Assembly (NCBI GenBank): GCA_035578175.1 | Contig: JAQMRL010000006.1 | Coordinates: forward strand, 65,952,001-66,016,000 | Direction: 5' to 3' | Source of the DNA: Catonia carolina | Lineage: Eukaryota; Arthropoda; Insecta; Hemiptera; Achilidae | Length of the DNA: 64,000 bases | Shown: positions 52,450-63,239 of the stretch, piece after piece | How positions within the stretch are numbered: position 1 is the first letter of the stretch | How the letters are laid out: the number at the start of each line of letters is the position of its first letter | The notes under the pieces: model-generated | Seen by the model: the letters and a program-made list of their open reading frames with translations, nothing else | What the model was told of the DNA's origin: nothing | Databases searched by the model: none | Made by a program: the position numbers and the translations under genes

Positions 52450-53870
52450 CAAACCTTTGAAAAACGTCCGTGATTTTGTCGAATAATTCAATTGCGTTTC
52501 TAGGCCTTCGATTATTTCATGAACGTGTTCAAGGCTTTAGAAGCATGTAAGAGGATTTTCCAAAACTAAGATAAACTTGTAAATCATTTGTGTACTTTTG
52601 TAGATACCGAGAGATTTGCTGTCCAGGAAGCGTATCTTTGGATTAATACTTGTTCATTTTTGGGTATCATGAAAGTTTTTGTGTGTTATACAGGTACGTG
52701 TACACTTCTCAACGTATGCAGCTACGGTCCTGCAGTTTTCCTTATTGTTCACCACTTGTGTACCGTTCTCTGTCCAACAACACAAGCATAAGATAGATAG
52801 CCTCTCAGGTGTCTTTGAACGTGCATTAGAATTTCGTACTGTTGCTTATCTTAAAGTCTGACTCAGTTACTCGGATTTCTTCCAATTTGTAATATATCTT
52901 GGATCGTTGGAGTATTTTAGCTGTCAGTTTATAAATTTCCTTCTATTTTGTAACTTTTCCTTTCTTTTTATCTGAATACTAAACATTAAAGGCTGTTACC
53001 CTCTTGTTGGTTGCTCGTCACAGCCTTCAATCCACCATCGGTGCTTACGAGTTCTACACAACGAGGCCAATTCATTGGCAATGTCAACCAGGGTGCTTCA
53101 AATTTTCCCCAGATTTCAACTTTCCTTTCTTGAGGTATCCGTTGAAATTTTGACTCTTTACGCTTCAGCTTTATGGAATCGATCAGAATTATTTTCTTTT
53201 GAGAACGTATGTTTTATTTAGTGAGATAGGCTCAAATTTTATACAGGTAACTTAGTGGTCCGAGTCGAGATTGTTATTTTACGCACTTGTTTTTGCATAA
53301 TTTCTTTTGTGTCATTTTCCTAGATTGCAAAGTGAACTATTTGGATGTCCTCCAGTTTTTCTTCCGTAGATCGCCATGTTTTCTGTTTCTTCGGAAGTAC
53401 ATCTGATGCTTTCACTAATATTTTGTTTCGTGGGTGACTTACTGAATCCAGGTCTCATTTCTAGAAAGGATTAGTTTCAAGAGATCTTCATATTCAACTT
53501 CATAACGGGAGAGGAACAAAAGCGCTAATGCATTTCAGCGAGCTCTGTGGGAACAGCTTTGGAATCAATCGAGCACCCATCTGTCCGGACCTTAAGACTG
53601 TTAAAATCGTGTATAGCAATGATATCGGTACTTTAGGAAATTTCTCACAATACTCAATTAGGGCAAACCACCACATCTCTTGAACCAGATGGTTAATTCT
53701 TTTAACACGGATTTGTTTTACAACACACTTTATTTTTTGTCTGCCTTCGCCATGAATGTTGTTTTACCGTGAATGTTTAACTTTTAATACGAATAAAGTT
53801 TTCACCTTATATTTGGTGATCTGTAGTGGTTCACTTGTCATTACTTCAATCCATTAATTGTTCTCTTTGT
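52450..53870 (+). repeat. Partial, decayed third copy of the duplication unit
   Basis: An acceptor-like ttttgtag ending at 52611 precedes ATACCGAG and, about 60 nt later, an ATGAAAGTTTTTGTG, which parallels the signal-peptide exon of the other copies. Further right, the mariner-like remnant (minus strand, about 53360-53860) is again present. The intervening gene exon is not recognisable, so any gene here is probably dead. Confidence 0.4.
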
Positions 53871-53879
53871 AGGTGTACG

Positions 53880-54940
53880 TTTAAAAATACTTAAGTGTAC
53901 GTTTACAAAAATTTTATTACCTGTTATTGTGTAAGTTATTGCCTGCTAGTATTTTATGTTTCATCTGTGATATAAGTTTTTATTAAAGATGGAATATTCT
54001 TAGATCATACAATTTCAATTTAAAATTTTTAGAGCAATTTATAAAAGTTTATAACAAAAAAACATTAATTGCCAAAACAATTCTACCAGCAATGAAGGCA
54101 AGAAACTCTACTCACACAAAACTACTACATAACAAGATGATATACACTAAACTTTATGAGTTATTAATTTGAATTATCGAAAATACCATTTCTTTCTATT
54201 TTAACACCAATTAAACGACTATTCTAGGTTCTTTTAAGGATCTGTTTGATAATATTTGATATCATTTTCCATTAAATATATAAATACGTCTTAGTAAAAA
54301 TCAATACAATAATATTTTAATACGACTATATCTTATCTTTACTGATTTCCAAATTTTATTAAAAATGTACAATTAACATAACCAAACTAAAATGAAATAT
54401 GACAATTCATAACGGTATGTGGAATCAATTACAGTTGCAATTTTATACAAGAATACTGTAATATGAAGATGTGCTGCACTCGCAACACGTTAATTACAGA
54501 ACTCATTTCAGTAAATAAAATGCTCAATCATGTTTACTTCAAGTTGTTCAAAACTAACTGAATAAACAAAAGAAAAATGCTGATTTTACATTAGGGAAAT
54601 ACACAAAAGGAATCTGGAAAATTTTAATAATTATTAATAAACAAAAACAGAACATTGTCTCTTTTTAACCTATGACAAAGAAATAAGAAGGTGCAATTAC
54701 ATAAAATAATATAATACAGAATAACCAGAAAATATATAACAATGGAAAGGAAAAAAATTGCCTGTTAGAATTACATCTGTTGATTGTACATTCGAATCCT
54801 ACATATTTTAGGCGAAAATAGCAGCCAAACCGGGATTAAATGCATCAACCTGTTCTAAGCGATACAAATTTTATTTTCATTTTGAAACTGCAACAGTCGT
54901 ATTTATGAATGAATCTAACTAATAACTTCTAAGATAGACA
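53880..54940. other. Host intergenic DNA, nothing recognised
   Basis: Very AT-rich sequence without a supported gene or repeat. Confidence 0.4.
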
Positions 54941-55090
54941 AGAATGAAGTTCTACAAAATAATGTCAGCCCAAGTCCTTCTGTACGGAAGTGAGTCATGG
55001 GTTACTACGAAACACCAAGAAAGGATCCAAGCAGCTGAAATAAGGTTTTAAAGAAGGATGAAGGGCTGCTAGAGGCTGGGTCTATTACAT
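54941..55090 (+). pseudogene. LINE reverse-transcriptase fragment
   Basis: In one frame the text reads MKFYKIMSAQVLLYGSES and WVTTKHQERIQAAEIRF, the RT-thumb sequence of RTE/craft-like LINEs. It is a short relic with stops in the following segment. Confidence 0.6.
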
Positions 55091-55106
55091 AACGAGAAAA
55101 CTATTT

Positions 55107-55786
55107 ATGAGTTGGATGTTCGAGGTGTGGCTATTAATTAACGAGACTGACGTAAAAAAAAATATTTTTATTTTATACATAATGACATATTGTCACCTTC
55201 AATATACACTCCTTCTCTATCCCTACAACAGTCCATGCAAACTTTTTATTGTTGGAAACAGTGCTCGAAGTCATCTACTGTCAGCTCCTTCAGGACACAT
55301 GCTGCTTACTATTTTATAGCTTCCACAGACACAAATCTTGTCCCTTTTAATGCAGATTTCACCTTAGGGAACAGGTAGAATATAATAACATGTGATGAAA
55401 CGTGGTTTTTTACTTATGATCCGGAAACGTAGCGCCAATCCATGCACTCGAAAAGCCGAACTTCACCGAGAGCAAAAAAAACTCGAATGACCAAGAAAAA
55501 ATTTAAAGCAATGATAATTGTTTTTTTTATATCCTAGATTATGCACCTTCACTGTGTCCCCGAAGATCAAACAAATTATCAATATTACTACCTTGAGGTT
55601 TTTTCTAAACTACGTCAATAAGTAAGAAAAATGTCCCAAAATGTGGAAGGACAAATCATGTTCTCCACCAAGATAAGGCACTAGCTCATTCCGCGTTATC
55701 TATCAAGAGTTTTCTAGCCAAGCATAGCATTTCAGTGTTAGAACATCCACATTATTCAACAGATCTTCCACCATGCGATTTATACC
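55107..55786 (+). pseudogene. Mariner-like element, left half, with inverted 3' end
   Basis: 55380-55786 codes transposase pieces in the plus direction: CDETWFFTYDPET, SMHSKSRTSPRAKK, RMTKKKFKAMIIVFF and a terminal CDLY remnant, with several stops. It breaks off at 55786 and continues after the retroelement at 63240. 55120-55375 in front of it is an inverted copy of the element's own 3' end (63243-63490), so the left end has been replaced by a fold-back duplicate. Confidence 0.75.
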
Positions 55787-56026
55787 AGTTAGGTCTCGAA
55801 AACAATCAAGACACTTTTTAAAAAAACAATTTTATTTAATTCCACATACATGGGAATCGAACTAAGACTTTTACATATACACTGTAAAGAAAACATACAT
55901 GTTCATTGTATGCGGTTGAGTACAAGACTAAACTATTGTTCTATTAACGTTAAGAAAATTATAATAAAGAATTCTTAGAACTAAAGCCTAAACTATCAAC
56001 TTACACTAGTATCTTATTCTATAACT
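55787..56026 (-). repeat. Errantivirus 3' LTR
   Basis: 240 bp. In element orientation it is preceded by a purine-rich tract (AGGGGTGGAGG, plus-strand 56027-56037). Confidence 0.93.
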
Positions 56027-56385
56027 CCTCCACCCCTAAATAAAACTTCCGGGGGATTCGGACCACCGAATTCGGGTGAAGTTTTCTTAGATAATTTGTG
56101 ATACACAAAATAACAAATAAAAACAATTGATAAGACATATAAAACTATTGTCCATATACTAATTTTATCTGTAAGAATTACAGTTCTTTGCGTGATTGTA
56201 GAAACTTTATTTAAATTGATTTTGTCCAATTCTAAGTGTTTAATATTTATGGAGAGTTCAGGTTCTTGTTCTACATGAAGGTCTAATTCGCTAGTATCCA
56301 AGAGTTTTGGATGTCCTTTTATGTCGGATGAATGCTGAAGTATTTTGTTTTTGTAAATAATTTGATTATTATTTGGATTTAACAA
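56014..56385 (-). pseudogene. env: Envelope C-terminal part, out of frame
   Basis: This frame continues the envelope after the ectodomain frame stops at 56379. It contains a juxtamembrane region and one membrane span (SIWTIVLYVLSIVFICYFVY), then a short Lys-rich cytoplasmic tail, as in class I-like errantivirus envelopes. It lacks an ATG and overlaps the upstream frame by a few bases. A single-base indel is the simplest cause of the break. The sequence cannot show whether the break belongs only to this copy. Confidence 0.7.
56027..56037 (-). other. Polypurine tract
   Basis: On the minus strand AGGGGTGGAGG lies directly before the 3' LTR, the expected primer for plus-strand DNA synthesis. Confidence 0.75.
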
Positions 56386-57722
56386 ATAAATTCCTTGAAG
56401 TGTTTTGGACAGTGTTTCCTAGAATTTTCAAATTTTAATGTTTCTTTGTTTGGTAGTATTGCCAAATATTGAGACATTTCTGGAACCCATTTAATTATAT
56501 TTTCATTTATTTCTAAAGCTGTGTATTTACAGTTTGTGGTTGTTCCTGAGCTGATAATCGCACTTTCACAATTTAAATCGTCGTTCACTAAATTTTCTGA
56601 TGAGCATAGATATTTTGATTTAATTTTATTTTTACAATAATTGCTTAAACCTAAAACTTTTGTTTTGCTATCTACTGAGTTTGATTTTAATAAATATCTA
56701 ATTTTTGGTAAGATGGTCACAAAATTTACTTCATATTTTGATGGCACTGAATACAGCATATATAAGTTAAAAACAGTTTCTTTTACTAATGGCATTTTCA
56801 TAAAATACACAATATTATTATTATTAATGTTACAACTTACTTCTATTATTTTTTCAAACTCCCACATATTTTTAACATCTGGTTCTAACGGCAGTTGATT
56901 ATTATAATACTTAGAAATTTTCTTTATCTCGTTATACAATTCTTTTGTTGATATAATACTAGGATGCATTACACCTAGTTTACAAAAGGTCAATGAATTT
57001 TCTGTGTCATTTACCAAGTTTAACATAATATTATATAAAATATTTAGCTGATTTAATAAGTTTCTAAACTTTTCTAATTCTACGTAATCCTTAACATTAT
57101 TATTTATTATATTTAATTTATCTCTTAATTCATTAAAATTATTTTCTACTATACCTAATGTTTCATTAAATTCTAACATAACATTCATATTCATTGAATA
57201 TTGGTTCTCTATTTGATTTTTAATATTTTGTTGATTATTTTTAATATGTTTAATCATTTTATCATACCTTTCACCATCGTATCCATCGAGGTTTCCGGTA
57301 ATAAACTTAATAACTGAGCCTAGCCCATTTATTAGGCCTCTCTTTTTTCTTGCATTGTTATTATTATTGTTATTACTATCAATATTTATTATTTCTAATT
57401 TTTCTTTAATAACTGAATTTGTATGATTAATAAATTTCATATAATTAATAACATCTCTATGTTTATTACTGTTTTCGGTAACATATTCATTGTTTCCGCT
57501 AACATTATAATTAATATTAAAACTATCTGTGACATTTTTATACAAATGATCAAATTTTTCTATTTGATTAAATATTTCACTTAAACTATAATAATGTATA
57601 AAATTATGATATGAAAATTGTAACTTAGCTAAACCTAAATCTATTGGTATTACTCCTTGATTAAAAGTAATATTTTTTATTTGTTCAGTTTCGCAAGTGA
57701 CTCCACTGAGGAATAGGATTGA
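56379..57722 (-). CDS. env: Envelope glycoprotein ectodomain (broken env)
   Basis: The open frame has no ATG at its start; it opens after an acceptor-like CCAG (next base 57723) with ILFLSGVTC, the end of a signal peptide. This fits a spliced env mRNA, as in gypsy-type errantiviruses. Asn-rich glycosylation sites are frequent. A furin-type RKKR is followed by GLINGLGSVIKFITGNLDG, the hydrophobic fusion-peptide-like start of the membrane subunit, and a coiled-coil-like helix. The frame ends at 56379 before the membrane span, which is in the neighbouring frame. It is related in layout to baculovirus F proteins. Confidence 0.8.
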   Translation of the reverse strand, partial: SILFLSGVTCETEQIKNITFNQGVIPIDLGLAKLQFSYHNFIHYYSLSEIFNQIEKFDHLYKNVTDSFNINYNVSGNNEYVTENSNKHRDVINYMKFINHTNSVIKEKLEIINIDSNNNNNNNARKKRGLINGLGSVIKFITGNLDGYDGERYDKMIKHIKNNQQNIKNQIENQYSMNMNVMLEFNETLGIVENNFNELRDKLNIINNNVKDYVELEKFRNLLNQLNILYNIMLNLVNDTENSLTFCKLGVMHPSIISTKELYNEIKKISKYYNNQLPLEPDVKNMWEFEKIIEVSCNINNNNIVYFMKMPLVKETVFNLYMLYSVPSKYEVNFVTILPKIRYLLKSNSVDSKTKVLGLSNYCKNKIKSKYLCSSENLVNDDLNCESAIISSGTTTNCKYTALEINENIIKWVPEMSQYLAILPNKETLKFENSRKHCPKHFKEFIC

Positions 57723-57726
57723 CCTG
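57723..57726 (-). promoter_or_regulatory. Splice acceptor for env mRNA (candidate)
   Basis: On the minus strand CTGTTCCAG precedes G at 57723, after a pyrimidine-containing stretch. The env frame has a stop just upstream of it (TAA, in CCTGTT's leader) and no ATG, so splicing from a leader exon is needed. Confidence 0.5.
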
Positions 57727-57848
57727 GAACAGGGTTAAAAACAGGATTAGTATTTTGGGGTTGGGATCTCCCTTTTATTACCTTAATTTTTCTAGGCCTC
57801 TTAACTTTTGACAGGTGGATCTTTCCTTTGGTATTATGGTGCCTTTCT

Positions 57849-60800
57849 TCAATTTTTTGCAGTTTTTAGTCGCTCATTGATCGATGTGATCTTTTCCTTG
57901 TTGTATTTATTTTTGGTCTTGCTCTGTTTTTGCATGTTCCTAACATAAACTTCGGCTGGGATTTCAGGTAATTGTTCTCTTCCAGTATTTCGTTGATTTA
58001 TGATATTTTCTTTGGTCAGGTGGTTAACATCTTTAATAATTTCGTACAATTTTTGTGTTTTCTCCCTATGATTACTAATAAAGTCGTTTACTACTTGCCT
58101 ATCAATATCTATGTCTAAGAGTGAATTTGTGTTAATGTGTCCATATAAAACTTCAAACGGTGTTAATTTTGTTACAGAATGTATACTGTTATTGTACGCT
58201 AACGTTGCAAATTTTACTTTATTTTCGATAGTTTGATTTTTAAATTCAGGTTGATTGTTTATTAGTCGAATATGTTCTATTAATGTAGAATGAAATCTTT
58301 CTGTTATTCCATTGGATGGTGGGTGCTGTGTACTTGTAAAATGTAATTTAATCTTATAAATTTGCATGAATTCCTTAACTAAACTATTATTAAATTCTGT
58401 TCCGTTATCTGAGACTATCGTTTCAGGTATTCCATGGTGAGTGAAATAATTTAACAGTTTGTTTACGATCTCAATTGCTTGTGCACCGGCTATCGAGTAT
58501 ACTTGAGCGTATCTGGAAAAACTATCAATGATTGTCAAAAATTTTTGTTTATCTAGTGTTACGCTATCTACATGAATTATTTGAAGTGGTCTTGATGCTG
58601 TGGGTGTCAAGTTCAATTCTAACTTTAACGGTGTTCTATCGTATTTGGTTTTTAAACACGTTTCACATTTATTAATATAATTTTGAATATGAGATTTTAA
58701 ATTAGGCCAATAATATTTTCTTTTAATTTGTTCGTAGGTTTCTTGAATACCTCGGTGATTATTTTTTCCTATGTGATAATTATTTATAATTTCTTTTAAC
58801 TCCTCTTCATCTGTTATGTCTAAAATTTTATTCGTACACCTAACTAATTCTAACTGAGATGCTTTAAAATACTTGGCGACTATTGCTGTGAATTTTTCAT
58901 AAAAACTTTGTTCAAAATAAAGATGGTATTTTATATTAGGTACTAAATATTCTTTAACAAAACTAATAACATCACTTTCCAAATTATTTTCCGAAATTTC
59001 TACAGTTAATCTTGTTTTACTATTATTAAATAATTTTTTAATTTTTGGCTTTCGTGGGTTATACTTTACTAAAGATAATATTACTTGATGTTTTCCATAA
59101 TTAACAGGTTCTTCTAAAATTGGTATTTTTGTTATCGTGTTTCCTTCGTAGTTAGAGTGAATTGTCTGATTACTGTCTTCTTGTTCTTCATCTTCTGCGT
59201 CATTGTTTTCCAAATTTTCCCTAAGTGCTGCGTCTATTAATTCACTGGATAAATCTTCGTTTATGTCTAAATTTGCTACCATTGATTGGCTATCATCTAA
59301 TTCGGGAAAATACAAGTTTACTGACTCTTCTATAAGATTTTGAAGGTCGTCATTATTTGAAATTTCAATATTTTCTCCTGTATTTTGGGAATTGTTTTTA
59401 TTCATGTTTAACAATTGTATTCTGGACAACGCATCTGCATTTAAGTTCCGTTTACCCTTTTTATATACAATTTCATAATCGAATTCTTCCAATTTTAAAC
59501 GCCATCGCAAAAGTTTTGAATTTGGTTCTTTAATGGAAAATAACCATTGAAGCGGTTTATGATCTGAAAATATTTTAAATTTCCTTCCGTATAAATAAGG
59601 TCTAAAATATTTGGTTGCCCACACGATTGCTAGGAGTTCCTTCTCAATCGTGGAGTATCTCGTCTCACTATCGTTGAGAGTTCGACTTGCATAAGCTATT
59701 GGTAAATCTAAACCGTTTTTAATTTGACTGAGTACGGCACCAATTGCAAAGTTGCTGGCATCCGTAGTTAAATGAAATTCTTTTTGAAAATCAGGATATT
59801 GTAGTAACGGTTCGTTAGATAAAACGTTTTTACAAATTTCAAAACAATTTACATATTGTGGGTTATTTATATCAATTTTTACTCCTTTTCTTAAACATTT
59901 TGTCATTGGTTTAGTAATACTAGCAAAGTTTTTTATAAATTTTCGATAATAACCTAAAAGTCCTAAAAATGCTTTGATTTCCTTGGTAGTTTTTGGAATT
60001 GGGTAACGTTTAACTGCTTCTACCTTTTTTGGGTCTGGTTTAACTCCTTCTGCGGTAACTAAGTGTCCTAAGTATGCTACTTCTTTTCTCAAAAATTCGG
60101 TTTTGTCTAATTGTATTTTAAAATTAGCGTTTCTTAATCTTTCAAATACTTCCTTTAATCTAACGATGTGCTCTGCAAGACTAGTTGAATAAACAATAAT
60201 ATCATCTAAATAGACTAAACATTTTTCGTTCTGAATACCTCTTAAAATATTGTTCATTATACGTTGGAATGTCGGCGGGCTGTTTTTCAAACCGAACGGC
60301 ATGCGTAAAAATTCATAATGTCCTGTGTCAGTTGAAAATGCGGTCTTCTCTACACTATCGGGGTCCATTTCTACTTGATGAAAACCAGATGCTAAGTCTA
60401 AAGTAGTAAAATATTGCGCTCTTCCTAATTTATCTAAGATATCGTTGATGTTTGGTAATGGAAACTTATCGTCTATTGTTTTTGAGTTAAGCCCTCTGAA
60501 ATCTATAACTAACCTAAATTTTTTCTTGCCAGAAGCGTCGGGTTTTTTCGGTACGATCCAAATTGGTGAATTCCAGGGTGATCGCGAGTGTTGAATTATT
60601 TTTTGGTCTAACATATCTTTAATTTGTCTGTTTACTTCTTCTTTGTAAATTTCAGGGTATCTATAATTTCTGGTGTAAACTGGTATTTCGTCTGTAGTTC
60701 TAATTATGTGTTTAGTTTTATCAGTAAAGGTCAAGTTACTACCTTCAGTGTGAAAAATGTCTTCGTAATTTTTAATTAAATTTATTATAGCGATTTTTTC

Positions 60801-61598
60801 TTCCTGGTTCATATGGTCTGTCCTAATTTTTGAAAAATCTAACTGTTTTGGTTGGTGATTAATCATATTAAAATTTGCGTTATATTTTCCGGATTTTAAA
60901 TCATCATTCGTTAAGCAATAATAATTATTTAAGTTTTCTAACGTAATAGATTCTTTTATTGTTACTTTCTTATCATCTAATGTAGGATTTAATATGGGAC
61001 ATAATGCTATACCATCCCTGACATGTACTATACTCTCTGGAATTTCCAGGCCAGATATATTTCTGTAGCGTAGTACTCCATTTCCATTCACTATATTCTT
61101 TACATTTAATTTTATAAATCTCTTTGTTCTACCTTCTATATTAAAAGATACTATTTCACATTGACGAACAGATGTGCGCTCTGTTTGTTTACGTGACTTA
61201 TCTAATTGTACGTTTTCTTTATATTCTGTATTAAAATAAAAGATAGGTATTTCTTTACCTTTAAAGATTAATTTATTATTAACGAAGTCTAAATTAATTT
61301 GCAAATTTCTTATAATATCTAATCCTAATAATAAATCAAAATCTTGATGAAAATCGAACAAGTAAAATTTACTCTTAAACTTGCCGAATAATGCGATTCT
61401 ACAACTAAAATTTTCTTTTGAGTTTCCATGTGCAGTGTTTACTTGAAAGGGGTCTTTTCTTAAACTACTCTTATAAACTTCTGTTCCAATTAATTTTTTG
61501 ACAAATGATCTAGTGCTCCCGGTGTCAATTAATATCCTAAAATTAGTTGCTGGATCTATAAAATACGGTAATTCATTTTTTTCATCTTGGAGGTTCAT
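57849..61598 (-). CDS. pol: Pol polyprotein: protease, reverse transcriptase, RNase H, integrase
   Basis: This codes 1249 aa from the ATG at 61598. The aspartic protease has LIDTGSTRSF (about residue 25). RT carries LVYLDDIIVYS (about 460) and the surrounding LKNSPPTFQRIMN. RNase H follows (TTDASNFAIGAVLSQ, about 613). The integrase has an HHCC finger (HRGIQETYEQIKRKYYWP, CETCLK) and the core residues HVDS, VSDNGTEF and NGITERFHS. The frame is intact. It is -1 relative to gag and also open upstream of the ATG to the U UUU UUA site, so a Gag-Pol fusion is possible as well as reinitiation. Confidence 0.95.
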   Translation of the reverse strand: MNLQDEKNELPYFIDPATNFRILIDTGSTRSFVKKLIGTEVYKSSLRKDPFQVNTAHGNSKENFSCRIALFGKFKSKFYLFDFHQDFDLLLGLDIIRNLQINLDFVNNKLIFKGKEIPIFYFNTEYKENVQLDKSRKQTERTSVRQCEIVSFNIEGRTKRFIKLNVKNIVNGNGVLRYRNISGLEIPESIVHVRDGIALCPILNPTLDDKKVTIKESITLENLNNYYCLTNDDLKSGKYNANFNMINHQPKQLDFSKIRTDHMNQEEKIAIINLIKNYEDIFHTEGSNLTFTDKTKHIIRTTDEIPVYTRNYRYPEIYKEEVNRQIKDMLDQKIIQHSRSPWNSPIWIVPKKPDASGKKKFRLVIDFRGLNSKTIDDKFPLPNINDILDKLGRAQYFTTLDLASGFHQVEMDPDSVEKTAFSTDTGHYEFLRMPFGLKNSPPTFQRIMNNILRGIQNEKCLVYLDDIIVYSTSLAEHIVRLKEVFERLRNANFKIQLDKTEFLRKEVAYLGHLVTAEGVKPDPKKVEAVKRYPIPKTTKEIKAFLGLLGYYRKFIKNFASITKPMTKCLRKGVKIDINNPQYVNCFEICKNVLSNEPLLQYPDFQKEFHLTTDASNFAIGAVLSQIKNGLDLPIAYASRTLNDSETRYSTIEKELLAIVWATKYFRPYLYGRKFKIFSDHKPLQWLFSIKEPNSKLLRWRLKLEEFDYEIVYKKGKRNLNADALSRIQLLNMNKNNSQNTGENIEISNNDDLQNLIEESVNLYFPELDDSQSMVANLDINEDLSSELIDAALRENLENNDAEDEEQEDSNQTIHSNYEGNTITKIPILEEPVNYGKHQVILSLVKYNPRKPKIKKLFNNSKTRLTVEISENNLESDVISFVKEYLVPNIKYHLYFEQSFYEKFTAIVAKYFKASQLELVRCTNKILDITDEEELKEIINNYHIGKNNHRGIQETYEQIKRKYYWPNLKSHIQNYINKCETCLKTKYDRTPLKLELNLTPTASRPLQIIHVDSVTLDKQKFLTIIDSFSRYAQVYSIAGAQAIEIVNKLLNYFTHHGIPETIVSDNGTEFNNSLVKEFMQIYKIKLHFTSTQHPPSNGITERFHSTLIEHIRLINNQPEFKNQTIENKVKFATLAYNNSIHSVTKLTPFEVLYGHINTNSLLDIDIDRQVVNDFISNHREKTQKLYEIIKDVNHLTKENIINQRNTGREQLPEIPAEVYVRNMQKQSKTKNKYNKEKITSINERLKTAKN

Positions 61599-61637
61599 TA
61601 TGGCGAACTGTCTATTTGGCCCTCTATTTCTAAAAAA
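61596..61637 (-). promoter_or_regulatory. Gag/pol junction: U UUU UUA heptamer and TAATG overlap
   Basis: On the minus strand the gag codons CCT TTT TTA (61639-61631) contain the heptamer T TTT TTA in the correct phase for -1 slippage, and the -1 frame is open from there into pol. About 30 nt later the gag stop overlaps the pol ATG as TAATG, which could serve termination-reinitiation. Confidence 0.65.
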
Positions 61638-62656
61638 GGGTTCTGTTCAAAATTTAGTGTTTGGCTATCCTGATAATTACTTTGATCATTGTTAACCGTG
61701 GGTTCAAAAGTTTGAAATTCGAAAGAGTCGAAGTTTTCTTGTGGCTCCTGTTCTTGTTCTAAATTATGTCCGGATATTTGGTAGAGTTTCGGTCTCGGAG
61801 TTCCATCGGATTGCCTAGTCGATGTACTCATAGGAGTAGGACGATACGGTTGATTTTGAATTGGTGTTGGTCTAGGAATATTGGCATTGGAATTATTAGG
61901 TAACGACGGTTGACGGAATTGGTGTGGTTGTATAAATCTTGGATTAGGATTTTGATAGAATGGTTTTTGGTAACTTTGTACTGGGAAAGCTGGATTTTGA
62001 TTAAAATTTGGGTTTCGGTACTGTTGCGGCTTATTACTAAAATTATTCTGATTTTTATGAACAAACTGACTTTTACTTTGTGGGTTATGTTTACTTGGTT
62101 TAAACTGAAAGTCGTTGGTGAGCATGTTCAATGCTTCGGCCAGCGTACTTGGATTTTTAGTTCTCATTAATGATCCTAAAGGCTCATGTAATCCTCTTAA
62201 TAATACTCTTAAAGCTAATTTGTTTACATATGCACATAATACTTTAGCGTTTGTTGGTTCTTTGTTAATAAAATAGGCTACCTGTAGATTTAAATGTTTT
62301 TGAATCTTTTCATAAAATTTAAAAGGTGTTTCACCGGCTTCTTGTTTAAGTTCGGCCATTTCTAAATTTAAAGTAAAACAATCACGTTTATCTACATAGC
62401 TAGATAATAAATTTTGTCTAACATCAGCCCAAGCATAGCTGTTTGAACTGGTCACTAATTCTAAAGCTGGTCCTTTTATTTTTGTTAAAATGGTTGAGAA
62501 TAAATATTCATTTTGGAAATCCTCTGGGTTATTGGTTACAAAAAATTTAGCTACTAATTTATCACAAATTGATATGAACCTATTTAACATCGTAGGTTCA
62601 CCTGTAAATTCGGGTATCATGTCTAAATACTCCCTTTTTAAAGTTGGGGTTGCCAT
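61598..62656 (-). CDS. gag: Gag protein
   Basis: This codes 352 aa from the ATG at 62656. The first 190 residues are helical and charged, fitting the capsid-forming part of Ty3/gypsy Gag (for example FKFYEKIQKHLNLQV). The remainder is rich in Asn, Gln, Pro and aromatic residues (PQYRNPNFNQNPAFPVQ), a disordered, prion-like tail. There is no CCHC zinc knuckle, as is normal for errantiviruses. The last codons hold the slippery site that leads into pol. Confidence 0.88.
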   Translation of the reverse strand: MATPTLKREYLDMIPEFTGEPTMLNRFISICDKLVAKFFVTNNPEDFQNEYLFSTILTKIKGPALELVTSSNSYAWADVRQNLLSSYVDKRDCFTLNLEMAELKQEAGETPFKFYEKIQKHLNLQVAYFINKEPTNAKVLCAYVNKLALRVLLRGLHEPLGSLMRTKNPSTLAEALNMLTNDFQFKPSKHNPQSKSQFVHKNQNNFSNKPQQYRNPNFNQNPAFPVQSYQKPFYQNPNPRFIQPHQFRQPSLPNNSNANIPRPTPIQNQPYRPTPMSTSTRQSDGTPRPKLYQISGHNLEQEQEPQENFDSFEFQTFEPTVNNDQSNYQDSQTLNFEQNPFLEIEGQIDSSP

Positions 62657-62979
62657 CTTTAAGTATTTTGATAAAAATGAATCTTAAAACTAGTACAAAA
62701 ATTATTAACTACACTAATACAAAACAACAAATTACTCACTGTAATAAAATGATTAGATCTATGCTCATCATAGTATCGTTGCACTAAATACTTTAATTTT
62801 ATTCACTTTCAAGATTTATATTAACTTATTTTCACTTAACTTTTTCACTTTATTCACTGAAACTTTTTATTCATTAAACTAATAAATTTCTTCTTACATA
62901 CTAAAGTTGTTTGTAGCGTGGATATACTTCGTAAACGATTAAGATCGACGAAAATTATATGCATTAACTTTCTCGAAGC

Positions 62980-63000
62980 GATGTCCTACCGACTGCGCCA
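62980..63000 (-). other. tRNA primer-binding site
   Basis: Next to the 5' LTR the minus strand reads TGGCGCAGTCGGTAGGAC, so the plus strand ends in CGCCA-like acceptor sequence (gactgcgcca). The initial T is shared with the LTR end. A tRNA-Ser primer is my best guess, from memory of related elements. Confidence 0.75.
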
Positions 63001-63239
63001 GTTAGGTCTCGAAAACAATCAAGACACTTTTTAAAAAAACAATTTTATTTAATTCCACATACATGGGAATCGAACTAAGACTTTTACATATACACTGTAA
63101 AGAAAACATACATGTTCATTGTATGCGGTTGAGTACAAGACTAAACTATTGTTCTATTAACGTTAAGAAAATTATAATAAAGAATTCTTAGAACTAAAGC
63201 CTAAACTATCAACTTACACTAGTATCTTATTCTATAACT
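63000..63239 (-). repeat. Errantivirus 5' LTR
   Basis: 240 bp, identical by eye to 55787-56026. Confidence 0.93.

Larger units (their letters stand above)
55787..63239 (-). mobile_element. Complete errantivirus-type LTR retrotransposon (Ty3/gypsy with env), 7,453 bp
   Basis: Two 240-bp LTRs (55787-56026 and 63000-63239) look identical, and TACC flanks both ends (55783-55786 and 63240-63243). On the minus strand the order is LTR, primer-binding site, gag, pol, env, polypurine tract, LTR. LTR ends AGTTA...TAACT and the 4-bp duplication are typical of insect errantiviruses. Matching LTRs mean a recent insertion. Gag and pol are open. Env has one apparent frame break near 56385, so this copy may not make a whole envelope. 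Confidence 0.93.
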
